From Austropuccinia psidii (taxonomy: Eukaryota; Basidiomycota; Pucciniomycetes; Pucciniales; Sphaerophragmiaceae), in the NCBI GenBank assembly GCA_023105745.1, contig JALGQZ010000006.1:31635686-31699685 (forward strand): DNA of 64,000 nt. The letters run 5' to 3'. This document shows, in pieces, positions 10,168 through 21,898 of this stretch; positions within the stretch are counted from its first letter, which is position 1; each line of letters opens with the position of its first letter. The notes beneath the pieces were generated by a model. The model had not been told where the DNA came from. It ran no database searches and saw only the letters and a program-made list of their open reading frames with translations. The position numbers and the translations under genes were made by a program.

Positions 10168-12090
10168 TGTGAGCCTTGAGGTATATTTTACATACCCAAA
10201 TAGGCCACAATTAACTTAAAAAAAAATTTTGAATTATGCATAACTCATAAGTCATGCATATATCCAAAATTCATCATTTTCAATTTCAGAAAAGATGAAT
10301 AACTTTTTATTGAGTAAGTAAATCCATGGATTTAAGACCAGATTTGGATTCTACACAAAAATTCACCTAGGGTAGCCCCATAGAGTGAATAAGCTCAATT
10401 TAAGTATTTAAGGTGGTAAAATGGAAAATACTTCAATACCACATCATTAATACCACATAAAAGATCCGTGAAAATTTTTGTTTTTCTTGATTTTAAGCCA
10501 AAATAATGGGAAAGTGAGAAATCCCATGTTACATATACACTAAGAATAGTGTTATGCATGTTTTGAGCACTTAATATCATGGTATTCTTACATGGACTTT
10601 TGGTACACCCATAGTGGATATCTCACTTTAAGCTTAAATTTCTATTTTTACGTGAAAAATAAGCAAGGGGGACAAAAGACATCAAAAAGAGCCAGGGTAC
10701 CCAACTTCTGAGGCCTCAGAGGCGTGGATAGCTCCAGAGCATGGATCCATGGCTCATCTTGGCCCAATTGGTAAACTAAAACTCTTTGGGAACTTGGTTA
10801 CCAAGTTACACCTACTGTAATCATAAGAAAATAGCAAATAACCTGCTATTTTGACGTGCCAAGGAGGTAATGAGCTAGTTAGACTCCTTTAACCACGTCA
10901 ATTCTTGATGACTTTCCATGAATAGACCCTAAAAGAGTAATTAAAACCCTTTCGGGACCCATATTCATTGATTTACCTCATAGCAACCAGCAAAATACTG
11001 CTATTTGCAATTCTACGTAGAAATGAGGTAAAAACTTCAAAAATTCATTAAAAATACAATTATGAATTAATCTTTCTGAAACCTTCAGGACCAATAGAGA
11101 ACTGTATTATCTATGGTAAAACCAAAAAGAATTACAGTTTTACTAGTGAAATTAAAAGTTTTACTTATAGTCCATTTTTGACCATTCTACGTGAAACACT
11201 GAATCTTCAAAAATTCACAGTAATTAAAACCTGTGATGAAATTGGCAATAACATTGATAAATTTGAGAAATCAATTATTATTTTGGAATAAAAGAAGATT
11301 TACAGATGTTACTCCTTTTATTCTTAACCATATTGGGGTTGGTAGCCACATAAAAGCATCAATTAAGTAATTATGATAATCTTACGTGACAACAGATGAT
11401 GAAATCATTAATCCAAAAAGGTTTATTGTTTTCTCACTCACTGGTTTTTCAGTTTGCTCCATGGCACGCCTCTGTGAGCTGTTGTTGACTTAAAAGAAGC
11501 CTCTTCTTGCTGTTTTTTCCGTATCATCATCTTATCAATTTATTAAATCATTATTACCAACAAGTAAGTATTAGTTACCAGCTATTCTTAAGTGTTTTAA
11601 ATCTTTCAGAATCAACCAGAAAGACGTGAAATCATAGAATACAACTATATATTGTTGTAATACTGTTATAAATCCTTTTGATCTCTTAAATCCACAATTC
11701 CACGTCAAATTTCTCTACTTTATCTATCAATAAGTTCTTTGGAGTATTAGTGAGTCATTTATCTTCAAATTCTTGAAGTTTTTCTCTAGTAATAGTTTTC
11801 TTCAAGAATTATCTTTATAATTATTCTTGTAAAAGATAATTATATATTAAAATAATTTTATTATTTTAATAAAAGAAGTTTTTATTATTAAATTCTTCTT
11901 GTAATTGATTCTTGTAGACAATTACTGCTCACTGTTATAATCACTAGTAGTGTATAACACGTGAAAGAAATAATTTTATAATTATTTAATTGTGGTTATA
12001 ATAATTTTTTATTATTATATTTCATAAGAACAGACATAGTACTGTTGATTAATAGTAATATTATCATCAGTTTCATAGTCACATCTTACA
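10168..12090 (+). mobile_element. Family C solo LTR inside A pol
   Basis: 1923 bp from TGTGAG to CTTACA, flanked by exact GGTAC duplications. Removing it with one duplication rejoins the integrase C-terminus to a chromodomain in one reading frame, which proves the insertion and its ends. No internal region accompanies it, so it is the product of recombination between the two LTRs of a full C element. A reverse copy with matching ends lies at 25042-26961. Confidence 0.93.
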
Positions 12091-12276
12091 GGTACTAAGA
12101 AAATTACCAAAGTTCTTAAAGAAAGGAAATTAAGAACCAAGAAAGTAAGGGAATACCTTGTTAGGTACAGTGACCCAGCTTGTGAAGATAAATGGTTAGA
12201 AAAAAAAGATATACCAGAAGCTACCAAATTCCTCAGGAGATTCAGACACACTAGAAACACCAATATTACAAAGTAA
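12091..12276 (+). pseudogene. Family A chromodomain end of Pol, copy 1
   Basis: About 60 codons continue the integrase frame after the solo LTR and end with a TAA at 12274-12276. The reading 'VLKERKLR...REYLVRYSD...DKWLEKKDIP' is a chromodomain, the chromatin-reader at the integrase end in chromoviruses. The usual second aromatic after the LVR strand is Tyr rather than Trp, and the first cage aromatic is not obvious. It is cut off from pol by 1.9 kb. Confidence 0.8.
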
Positions 12277-12287
12277 TATTCTTTTTT

Positions 12288-12299
12288 AGGGGGAGGGAA
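12288..12299 (+). promoter_or_regulatory. Polypurine tract of element A
   Basis: A purine run (AGGGGGAGGGAA) after a T-tract ends at the first base before LTR A2. This is the position and form of the plus-strand priming site. Family B has similar tracts at 42311-42320 and 58915-58924. Confidence 0.8.
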
Positions 12300-14124
12300 T
12301 GTGAGCCATAGAGGTAATTTCATATACCCAAAAGACCACAAATACAAAATTAACATATAAATATAAATAAAATAAATTTATTTATATTATTAAAATAAAA
12401 ATCAAAATATAAATATAAAATTATATTCAAAATAAAAAATTTAATTACAATTTAAAAATAAAATTACCTTAAATTTTGGAATTATAAAATTACATTTATA
12501 CTTGAAAAAATTAAGTAAAAATGAAATTTTAACAAATTATAAAAAAATAAATAAATTTGGAAAAAAGTTAAAAAAAATTATTATAGCTTTTTATCCAATA
12601 AATAAACATATAAACATTATTTCACCATTGGATTCCTCATAAAAAATCAGGTGGGGTCACCTCTGAGTGAAATTCTTGTAACTCAACTCTAAATAAGCTT
12701 AAATTAAGTTTTTAGTATTTTCAATACAAAAGTTGAGAATCCTCAAGACTTTAACTTAATTCACACCACATGTGGTGTTAACCATCAATTTTTGTGTTAA
12801 AATTGAGGTGTTGTGTTTAGTTTAGAAGTTATGAGGAATTGAAGTATTTTCAATTGAATTCAATTGAAATGTCAAAATGTGCGTGTGTATTACATAAGTG
12901 AACTTTGATTTAAATATGAGGTATCAATTATTACTGTATTGTACTGTAGAATTCAATTGAATTACATATGTAAATTATAAGTATAATACATGATGAGGAA
13001 TTAAAGGAAAAATAAATTGGAAAGATTAAATTTGGGGGGGAAAAGGAACTCCACCTCTAAGGGGGAGCTAGACCCCCAAAATCCTTGCTGACAGGCGCTT
13101 GGTGTCAAAATTCACGCAAACGTTCATCACTTTTGGCCTGGAATTGAGTTACAGGGTCTGTGGACTCAATTGATGATGAGGTTTTGATACCAACTGGGGT
13201 AGTTTTAGCTGTTGCCAAGAGGGTAAAACTACCCTTAAGATAAAACAATCATAGTAAAAACAGTTTTAACTGGCTTCTACGCCTCTTAAACACATTCTGA
13301 CATGTTTTGAAGGCTCTAGACCAGGTATTGCTATAGTAATGGCTGATTTAAGGGTCTAAAATGGCTAAAAATGGCTTAAACCAGCCCTTTTTGGTCTAAG
13401 CCAGGGTTCAATGATGCCATAATTGGCTTTTCTGTTGTCAGACTGTTTTTCACGACTGACAAGAGTAAATTTTACTTTTGGAGTAAGAGAATTGATGGCT
13501 ATAAAAGAATGTCTTCTTTGCCCCACTTTTCTCTTCATGTTAGAATCTTTTCATTTTATAATTAGTTAAAACATTGTTAAACCAATCAATAAGAGATTCC
13601 AACCACCATTATTAAATCATTTTAATCCTTTTAACTACGTGAAAAAATCATTATAATCATTGTTTGTAACTTTTATAATCATTTTTACCCCTGAACCACC
13701 CCAAAAGTGAATTAAAACATCTTTAATCACTGTAAACTTTGTCACTTTGTTTCCAAATTCAATCTGGTCACATTTGGGCATGTTTTCTCTTTAATATTCT
13801 TTTTAAAGACTTTTTTCTTTAATTAATTTCTTGCAGTTCATTTCTCAATTAATTCCAATTGAAATTGCTCTTGAAGAAATTTCTGTTGTAGCCTTCAAAT
13901 ATCTCTTGTAGAGTATTTTTTGGATAAATTTTTATTCTTGGTAAAACAATAAATTTTTATAATATTATTGTTTCATACTAATAAAATTATAAACAATAAC
14001 TTTGGTGTGTTCTCTCTTAAAAATAATATTTCTTACTATTTTTAATTGATTCTTACCTTATACCAATTTTGAGGACAGGAAAAGTACTTGATTTTTAATC
14101 AAAGTTTCATATCCACACCTTACA
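12300..14124 (+). mobile_element. Family A LTR, middle copy A2 (recombinant)
   Basis: 1825 bp, TGTGAG to CTTACA. Its first 520 bp differ from A1 at about twenty sites, but after the last difference (2648 versus 12821) I see none through the rest of the LTR and the interior that follows. The pattern fits a crossover inside the LTR that joined a 3' LTR start to a 5' LTR end. TATA box at 13499-13507. Confidence 0.92.
13499..13507 (+). promoter_or_regulatory. TATA box of LTR A2
   Basis: CTATAAAAG in the same context as in A1. A2 stands at the 5' end of the second, truncated interior. Confidence 0.55.
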
Positions 14125-14349
14125 TTTGGGGCCCAGCCATGATATTTTACCTGTGACATATTTTTTTTACTCTTTTTAAATCTTTTTTCTTATATTGAAA
14201 AACTTAAAAAACATATAAAAAATACTTATAATTCAAAAAAAATCCATAAAAAACAATCTTTTTCATATTATAAGTGAGGCTTATATTTTTATTTCTTTTT
14301 TGAAATAACCTTTTTTTTACTTAATTAACTGGCTTTTTCATTAATTTTA
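14125..14349 (+). promoter_or_regulatory. Leader of second A interior, primer-binding-like site
   Basis: Identical to 3952-4176, with the TGG-starting stretch from 14127 and the same acceptor-like end at 14350. Its presence after A2 shows that A2 acts as a 5' LTR for the second interior. Confidence 0.55.
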
Positions 14350-16833
14350 GTGTCTGACAACGTGGTAAGACAAGAAAACATTGAAACAGCCTCAACAGTA
14401 ACCAGCATTATTCCTGCCAGTACTATTAATTCTGATCATAATAGTACTATCATTGTGACTCAGAATATTCAACCAGAGCCAAGTTCTTCTGAATTAGTTA
14501 GCTTGTAAATAAGTAATACCCTTCAGAAAGCCAAAGATTTGGCCAATAGTAAGTTTTTTAGGTAAAATTACTATTTTAAGCCTTTTTAACCATAATTATG
14601 CCTTCAACCAGGTCAAGAGCCAGCTATAACCCCTCAAGCAGCTCCCAAAAAGGTAATAGACGTGATTATGGCAGAGGCCAATCAGGTACAGAAGGAAAAG
14701 GGTCAGTTGATGACTTCCAAACAACTAAAATGGGTCATTCTGAAGTTGATAATACCATTTTACCTTCAAATAGAGCTGGCACCACTACAACAAGCCTCTG
14801 TGGACATATACAAAGCCAGCCACAGTGCATACAACAATGCACTCCAGTTCAAGGAGTACCAGATCCTTGCAGACCTGTGGAAGAATTGCATGAATTCTTA
14901 CCTGACAGTGAGAAAATTCCTGGGCCATCCCAATACTTGCAAATTGCTCAATGGATGGCATCCATTGATGGAGAAGAAAAACATGATGCTTTTGACACTA
15001 GAATGGAGGAAAAACAACCCTCCACCACCCAAACCAGTGCCAAAAACAGCCCCAGTGGCCAGCAGCAGCAATTCCAACGTGAAAAAGCAGCCACAAACTC
15101 CAAACAAGGGCAAAGGGAAGGCACCAACCCCAAACCCTTACAGCCAGGGCTACATATTCCCAAAGATTCAACAAGATGCCAGGAAAATGTATTTCAGATG
15201 GCCAGAACCATGATGGAATTACAAAAGAAGGAGGAAGCCAGATTAAAATATCAAAAATAATTTCTGATACTTTTAATTGTATTCCAGAGTTGTATAAAGC
15301 TATTTCTGACGTAAAAAGTCATCTTTATGATAAGAATACATCAATTTGTGACAATCTTAAAACAAATAACTTGAGTCTGAGCCAAATAAATGATACACTT
15401 AAATGCTTTGAAAGAGTTTTAAGAACAATCAAAACTTCCAATAATGATAATTATTTTGGCATTAAGATAAATGAACAATATGCAATTATTAAAGAATTAA
15501 CAGACAAATATTCTAAATTCAATATTGATGACATAATTGAAACAAGAATAAAACAAGCTATTAATACTATCAAAGAAGCTAATAAAAAAGTTCTTTATGA
15601 TATTTCAAAATCATTCGCAGAAGTAAAAACAAATACAGTTACCTTGAAAAAGCATTTTGATACCTCAAGAGAGGAAATATCAAAATTAAGAATAAAGTTA
15701 AATGAAGCTATATCTGATAATACTAAACAAACATAATTATGGAATGAGCTTACATATAAAGAGGATGATCATAAAAAGAATGTCATAGACTCTATACAAA
15801 GCTTACAACATGAGTTAAGAAATTCACAAAGGTGTAATAACAGTAAAATGAATGATATTGAACCACTGCTAAACACTTTATCAAGAATGTCTACACCCCT
15901 GAATCAAAATGAAGATGCAAGAATTCCCAATCCACAAGTATTGGATATAGAAAATTAACAGTTAAAAAATGAATTTTCTACTTCTTTTCATAACTTAGAA
16001 CCATCAATGGGCCAAGCACTCTTGAAAGAAGTTCCAAAACTCAAAGAATGGCCTCACTTCAGTGGTGAAGGAGAGTATGACCATATGGAATTCATTAGAG
16101 GTATTGACATGATCAAAGAGGATTTTTAATTACCAGACAGATTGGTAACAGCCAGATTTAACACCTTATTTACCAGATCAGCTCACAGATGGTACATAAA
16201 AATAAGACAAGCACATAGACACCAGAGTTGGACTTGTTGAAAAACCCAAATCATTAACAAATGGGCAAATGATGCTTGGAGGTTTAAAGTTGAAACAGCC
16301 TTTGAATCTGCCAAACTTAATGCTGATAAAGACAAAGCTTTACCATGGTTTTGCCAATAAAAAGACAGATTAACAACATTATATCCTAACATGTCAGAAT
16401 TTATGATCCATAGAAAAATTCTGAGACAATGTGGAGGTGACTTAGAGCATGCTATCAAAAGCAGGACTACTGAAAAATCTTCAGCAGAGGATATTATCAA
16501 TATATTGGAAGAAGTAACCACCAGAACCAAAATTGGTTCTAGTAGGGTGAATCTCAAAACAAGGTTTAATACACCTTGGAAATATTCTGTGGACAAAAAC
16601 CCCAAAGAAAATTCTAATAATATTAAGTATAAATCTACAGATACAGTCAGAAAGTGCCATATTTGCCAAAGCACCACCCATTTAGCCAATACATGTCCAA
16701 AGAAGCAGAAAATCAATTAAATTGATATTGAAAAGGAACCTGATGTTGAAAAAGATGAAATAATTAAAGACAATTCAGATGATAAATCATCACTATTTTC
16801 TGAATCTTCAAAAGATATAGAAAATATCAATGC
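14350..16833 (+). pseudogene. gag: Family A gag, copy 2 (broken)
   Basis: A copy of the gag at 4177-6660, offset by 10173 bases, with the same stops and the same frame change. All translated segments are identical to copy 1: overlapping frames at 14598-15260 and 14662-15213, the helical region from 15176, and the zinc knuckle at 16655-16696. Because the disabling mutations are shared, they predate the duplication. Confidence 0.82.
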
Positions 16834-17876
16834 CACTTTTGACATCATGGAGTCTTATTCCCACTTGCCACAATTGAGCAATGGTCAACTTGATTTATCA
16901 AAAGTTGAAGATGCACAACTTATGAAAACAAAACCAAAAAGAGGAAAAGCTTATACAGCTGGTAACTCCTGTATAACAGAAGTGGTGATTGACAACAAAC
17001 CCACCAAGCTTTTGCTTGACCCAGGAGCCTTCTGCTGTTGAGCTGGAAAATATTTTATTAAGACTTGTGTACCAAATTTTGAAGACCAACTGTTACCAAT
17101 TGATGGTATAAAATTCAACAGTGCAAGTGATCCAATGAAAGCATTAGGAATCTTTGAGACCAATGTCATATTCCCACACATAAATGGGAATTTAAGAATC
17201 ACAGTTGAATTTGTTTTTATGGAAAATTGCTCCAGTACCCATTTTATATTGGGAAATGACTATTTAATCATGTATTGGATAGATTTGCATAATAAAAAAG
17301 ACAGATACTTTACTATTGGAGACAATAAGCGCCAAAAATTTGCCTTTTTACCATTTAAAAGACAAATTACAGTAAACAAAGTATCACCAGTCAACTTAGA
17401 TTTAGAGAAATTCAAGTCTGAACAGTTAAATGAGGCTGAAATAAGCCTTCATCTGACTGATAAACAGGAAAATGAACTTTCTTCCCTTTTGTATGACCAC
17501 AGAGAAGCATTTGCTTCAGACAAAGAACCTCTAGGAGCAATTATTGGTCATGAAGTTGACATCATTCTTAACATTGAGAGACCTTATCCACCACTCTTAA
17601 GAAGACCTGCATATCCAGCAAGTCCAAAATAAAGAGAAGCTCTAGACATTCATATCAAAGAACTTCCTGACCTTGGTGTAATAAGAAAAGTAGGGCACAA
17701 TGAAGAAGTAGAAATAACTACACCAGTCATAGTGGCATGGCATAATGGAAGATCCAGAATGGTTGGGGACTTTAGAGCTCTTAACACTTACACTGTTCCA
17801 GACAGATACCCAATACCAAAAATCCAAATTGCCCTTACTCAAATATCTCAAGCAGTGTATATAACCACTATGGATT
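16834..17876 (+). pseudogene. Family A protease and RT start, copy 2 (truncated)
   Basis: Identical to 6661-7703: the protease with its DPG triad and stop at 17039-17041, the stop at 17630-17632, and the RT fingers. It ends abruptly in RT after 'YITTMD', before the YIDD active site. The next base begins an A LTR fragment in mid-LTR. RT active site, RNase H, integrase and chromodomain are absent. Confidence 0.88.
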
Positions 17877-18919
17877 AAGGGGGAGCTAGACCCCCAAAAC
17901 CCTTGCTGACAGGCGTGTGGTGTCAAAATTCACGCAAAATTTCATTACTTTTGGCCTGGAATTGAGTTACAGGGTCTGTGGACTCAATTGATGATGAGGT
18001 TTTGATACCAACTGGAGCAGTTTTAGCTGTTTCCAAGAGGGTAAAACTACCCTTAAGATAAAACAATCATAGTAAAACATTTTTAACTGGTTTCTACGCC
18101 TCTTACACACATTCTGATGTGTTTTGAAGGCTCTAGACCAGGTATTGCTATAGTAATGGCTGATTTAAGGGTCTAAAATGGCTACAAATGGCTTAAACCA
18201 GCCCTTTTTGGTCTAAGCCAGGGTTCAATGATGCCATAATTGGCTTTTCTGTTGTCAGACTGTTTTTCACAACTGACAAGAGTAAATTTTACTTTTGGAG
18301 TAAGAGAATTGATGGCTATAAAAGAATGTCTTCTTTGCCCCACTTTTCTCTTCATGTTAGAATCTTTTCCTTTTATAATTAGTTTAAAAATTGATAAAAA
18401 AATCAATAAGAGATTCCAACCACCATTTTTAAATCATTTTAATCCTTTTGACCACGTTAAAAAATCATTATAATCATTTTTACCCCTGAACCACCCCAAA
18501 AGTGAATTAAAGCATCTTTCATCACTGTAAACTTTGTCACTTTCTTTCCAAATTCACTCTGGTCACTTTTGGGCATGTTTTCTCTTTAATATTCTTTTTA
18601 AAGACCTTGTTCTTTAATTAATTGCTTGCAGTTCATTGCTCAATTAATTCCAATTGAAATTGCTCTTGTAGAAATTTCTTTTGTAGCCTTCAAATATCTC
18701 TTGTAGAGTATTTTTTGGATAAATGTTTATTGTTGGTAAAACAATAAATCTTTATAATATTATTGTTTTATACTAATAAAGTTTTAAACAATAAAATTGG
18801 CGTGTTTTCTCTTAAAAATAATATTTATTACCATTTTCAATTGATTCTTACCTTATACCAATTTTGAGGACAGGAAAAGTACTTGATTTTTAATCAAAGT
18901 TTCATATCCACACCTTACG
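17877..18919 (+). mobile_element. Family A LTR fragment A3 (original 3' LTR end)
   Basis: Corresponds to LTR positions 2886-3951 of A1 and ends CTTAC followed by G in place of A. It carries scattered differences from A1 and A2 along its length, so it is not part of the recent duplication. It is followed directly by the CAAAC duplication. A short deletion between direct repeats is seen near 18475. TATA box at 18316-18324. Confidence 0.9.
18316..18324 (+). promoter_or_regulatory. TATA box of LTR fragment A3
   Basis: CTATAAAAG with the same flanks as in A1. Any transcript started here would read outward into the degenerate B LTR. Confidence 0.5.
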
Positions 18920-18924
18920 CAAAC
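18920..18924. repeat. Target-site duplication CAAAC, right copy
   Basis: Exact partner of 2120-2124. The six bases after it (18925-18930) complete the C-like LTR end. Confidence 0.85.
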
Positions 18925-18930
18925 CTTTCA

Positions 18931-20161
18931 AAGCTATTCCACCTCAAAGTAAGAACTGAGCATAAACCTTAAATTTCACCTCTCATCCAAAATCAAGGAG
19001 AAGAGTAATAACCACACTGAATGGGTATTACAAATGAAGCAATAAATTAGGGCTATCTAATGGTGCTCACAAAATTGAGTTAGCACAAAAATTACATAAG
19101 GTATGGTCAAATAAAGACCAAATAAGGGTGAATAGAATATTCACCACTCATCTAAATTCTACAGCTGTGGTGTGAGATACTTAAAATTGAGTCTTTTGGG
19201 AAAACCAAAAATTTGAAATTTTGGATGGTACCCTCTTTACCTCTGCATATCACCTGTATCAAAAGCTATCAGACAAAATAACTCAATACAGTATTTAAGA
19301 AAAATCCATAACTGAACAATGGAGTTGATAAGTGGCATAACTTTTCCATAGTAAATGCTACCCATACCAAATGAGGTACCATTCTGTAGAGCTCATTAAT
19401 GGCTACAAAATGGACCAATATTGAGCTCTCTACATTCAAAAATGACAAAGCTATAGCTGTTCTAAGGTCCAAGTCTCATGGTAGTTCCAAAAACACAATA
19501 CTGTGGGATACTATCCCATATTCTGGAATATGAGGTTTAAATTTTACACAGGAGGTTTTTTATCTTTCAATAATTCATAATTTGACCTGTATGGGGTCCC
19601 CATACAGGATGGCTACAGAATTCTATGTGTCATAAGTGTCAGAAGAGGGCTATGAGGTCCCCAGATGAAGACGTTCACCCTTTATTGGGGAAACCTGCCA
19701 AGATGTGGTTTCAAAACCACATATGAGACAAATACAGGCTATACAGGACTTTAGAAGCCACAAGTCAAGATTATGGAAAGAAAAATGTTCAATACTTCTA
19801 TGTGGTATGAATTAGTGGTCCTTCCACCCCATTTCAGGATACAAGGGGACCCTCCTTTTCCCAAAAGAGGAATCCCCATCCTGCTCTTGAATTCCTACAT
19901 AGTACAACTGTTTTTGAAAAATTATATCCTTGGAAAATAAACAGGTATACTTTAATCTTAAGTATTTTAGTATTTATTATAGTTGATCAATTGATAATTA
20001 CTGCACCCAGGGCTTTCAGCAGTCCTCATCACCACTCTTTCTTCAAAGTAAAGCCATGAATACTTCTATCCAATAATCTTTATTAAATTTTATCCATGTC
20101 ACAGTTATAGTTACAGTTGTAAATACATTTATTATCAATTGATCATATACTCAGCCTGACA
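18931..20161 (+). mobile_element. Family B solo LTR, right arm (degenerate)
   Basis: Continues the LTR begun at 151. It follows the B LTR order: 'tgagcataaacc', 'aataagggtgaat', 'caaatgaggtacc', the hairpin region near 19690-19720, 'cacccagggctttca', and the end CAGCCTGACA at 20161. It is clearly more decayed than the B1 and B2 LTRs. The first five bases (AAGCT) are the right copy of the duplication of the C-like LTR. Confidence 0.8.
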
Positions 20162-21898
20162 GTGCGAATATCATCAATATTGAGGAGGATAGAGCTCATA
20201 AATTCAAGCCTTTGAGAAGTAAGGGGTATAATACTTGGGAACGCTTCATTAAATAAGTATAGATAAATCAGTTGGAGGATAGGTTTATCCTGAAAACAGG
20301 GGAATTCAGAAAATATTTGGGAAATGAATACCTCAATACTATTCTTACCCATTGGAAAAATGTCTTTATGCCAACAGAAGGTGTGCAGTTTAGTACCAGT
20401 AATATAGTGTATTAACCAAATATCTTTGATACCATTCTAAGATCTCAAGACCAGAACAAGGAATAATTATAAGCACTGAGATAGTAGTATTGGAAGGTCT
20501 CACCTCTTGAGATTCTAGCATAGGAAATGACTATCTGAAAACTTATAGTATTACAACTAATGATAATGAACACAGGTACTTCAAAATCAGAGATGATAAC
20601 AGAATTAAATTTTATTCTTTAAATAAAACCAATATTACATCAGTATTTTATCTTAGAAGGTGTTATTGGAAGGAAGAATTTGTGATATAAGAGATTTATA
20701 AAGCACAAATTAACCCAGAATTATTAAAAAAACAAAAAATTAATTCATTAATGTGCTATATACATATAAATGTATGGTTTGCTTTAGATAATGTACTACT
20801 AGGAATGATTAGAGCTCATAGCCTGAGATGACTCAGAATATCCACAGAAAATACCATTCAGTTCTGAGAATACCAGATCCTAATTCAAGTCCACGAGCTA
20901 GATAATCTCTGGATAGAAACATAAAAGTGCTAATTAAACTTGGTATATTAAGGAAACTGTGTCACAATGAGAAGGCTTAACTCACAAGCCCTATCATTAT
21001 GGCTTGTAATAATGAGAAATCAAGAATTTTAGGTATCTTAGAGAACTAAATACCTAAATAGTTCTAGATAGGGACTCATTCCCTAGAGCTCCAGAGAATG
21101 TGATTGATCTGTACAAAGAAAATTATATGGCTCCAATGTATTAACTAAAAGAGCTTCATGTGAAATTTAAACAAAGAAAGAAAAGAAACTACTGAGAAGA
21201 ATCAAATATTGTGGATGTCTTTTGGGTTAAAAATACATGATCTTACTATCAAAGGATGATGAATACAATTCTTTCAATCAAACTATATTAGAGATTATTA
21301 ATCATCTCTATTAAGAGTATTTTAATATTATTTGATTCATGGTACTTTATGAGCTTAAATAATAGAGATGGTATAAGAAAGAAGTTAGCACAAACATAAT
21401 AATAAATAAATGGATTTTTCGCTTTGAAGATTTTAAATCACTACATAATGTTGTTTGACGATGAATAGTGGGTAGCATAAAGAGAAATAGAATGAATTTC
21501 AATTAAAAAATACCTCATAAGGAAAAAAGAATATATTCATGTTTTTCTTAGCTATTCGTAAGACTTTTAAAATATTTTTAAATTTTACTCAAGTAACTCT
21601 ATAGGATTTGCAATAAAAAACAGTATCTTTCATGGACAGAGAAATAATTGAAGAATGTAAGAAAGGAAAAAAACTCATAAAAAAAAGTCTTTACTTCTCA
21701 TTTTTGATTTTCATAGTCACCTCAAGCTGTCAATTCATTTTTTTGGAGATGGATTAGGAGAAGCCCCAGATCAACTCCACATTATCAATGATAAGCCATA
21801 ATAAGTAAAGCTATGTCTTATATAAAGTAAGATAACACATGAAAATAATGGTGCAAGCTAGGTGGGGTTATTATTCTTATGTTTAGTGATTGAGAAAC
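20162..21898 (+). pseudogene. Fossil pol: protease, RT, RNase H start
   Basis: No long frame is open, but the order of short matches to family A pol is clear. Protease-like reading lies near 20230-20420 ('KGYNTWERF', a 'LKTGEF' in the place of the catalytic loop, then 'MPTEGVQF'). 'EHRYFKIRDDNRIKF' is near 20568. RT start matches lie near 20830-21120, with 'PIIMACNNEKSRI' and 'LRKLCHNE'. RNase H start is near 21717-21800 ('GDGLGEAPDQLHIINDKP'). It resembles family A more than B, and may be the interior of an old C-like element. Many stops and indels are present. The catalytic YIDD is not recognisable. Confidence 0.7.
21894..21898. repeat. Target-site duplication GAAAC, left copy
   Basis: GAAAC here faces GAAGC at 23647-23651 across the reverse A LTR, with one mismatch. 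The fossil RNase H reading resumes on the far side. Confidence 0.65.

Noticed and set aside
18182..18473. Short open frames on both strands, recurring at 35311-35590 and 60241-60432
   Set aside because: They lie in the promoter region of A LTRs and recur only because the LTR is repeated.
20162..20166. Target duplication for the degenerate B LTR (151-342 plus 18931-20161)
   Set aside because: 146-150 (ATTTT) and 20162-20166 (GTGCG) do not match. The ends may be eroded, or flanking DNA may be rearranged.
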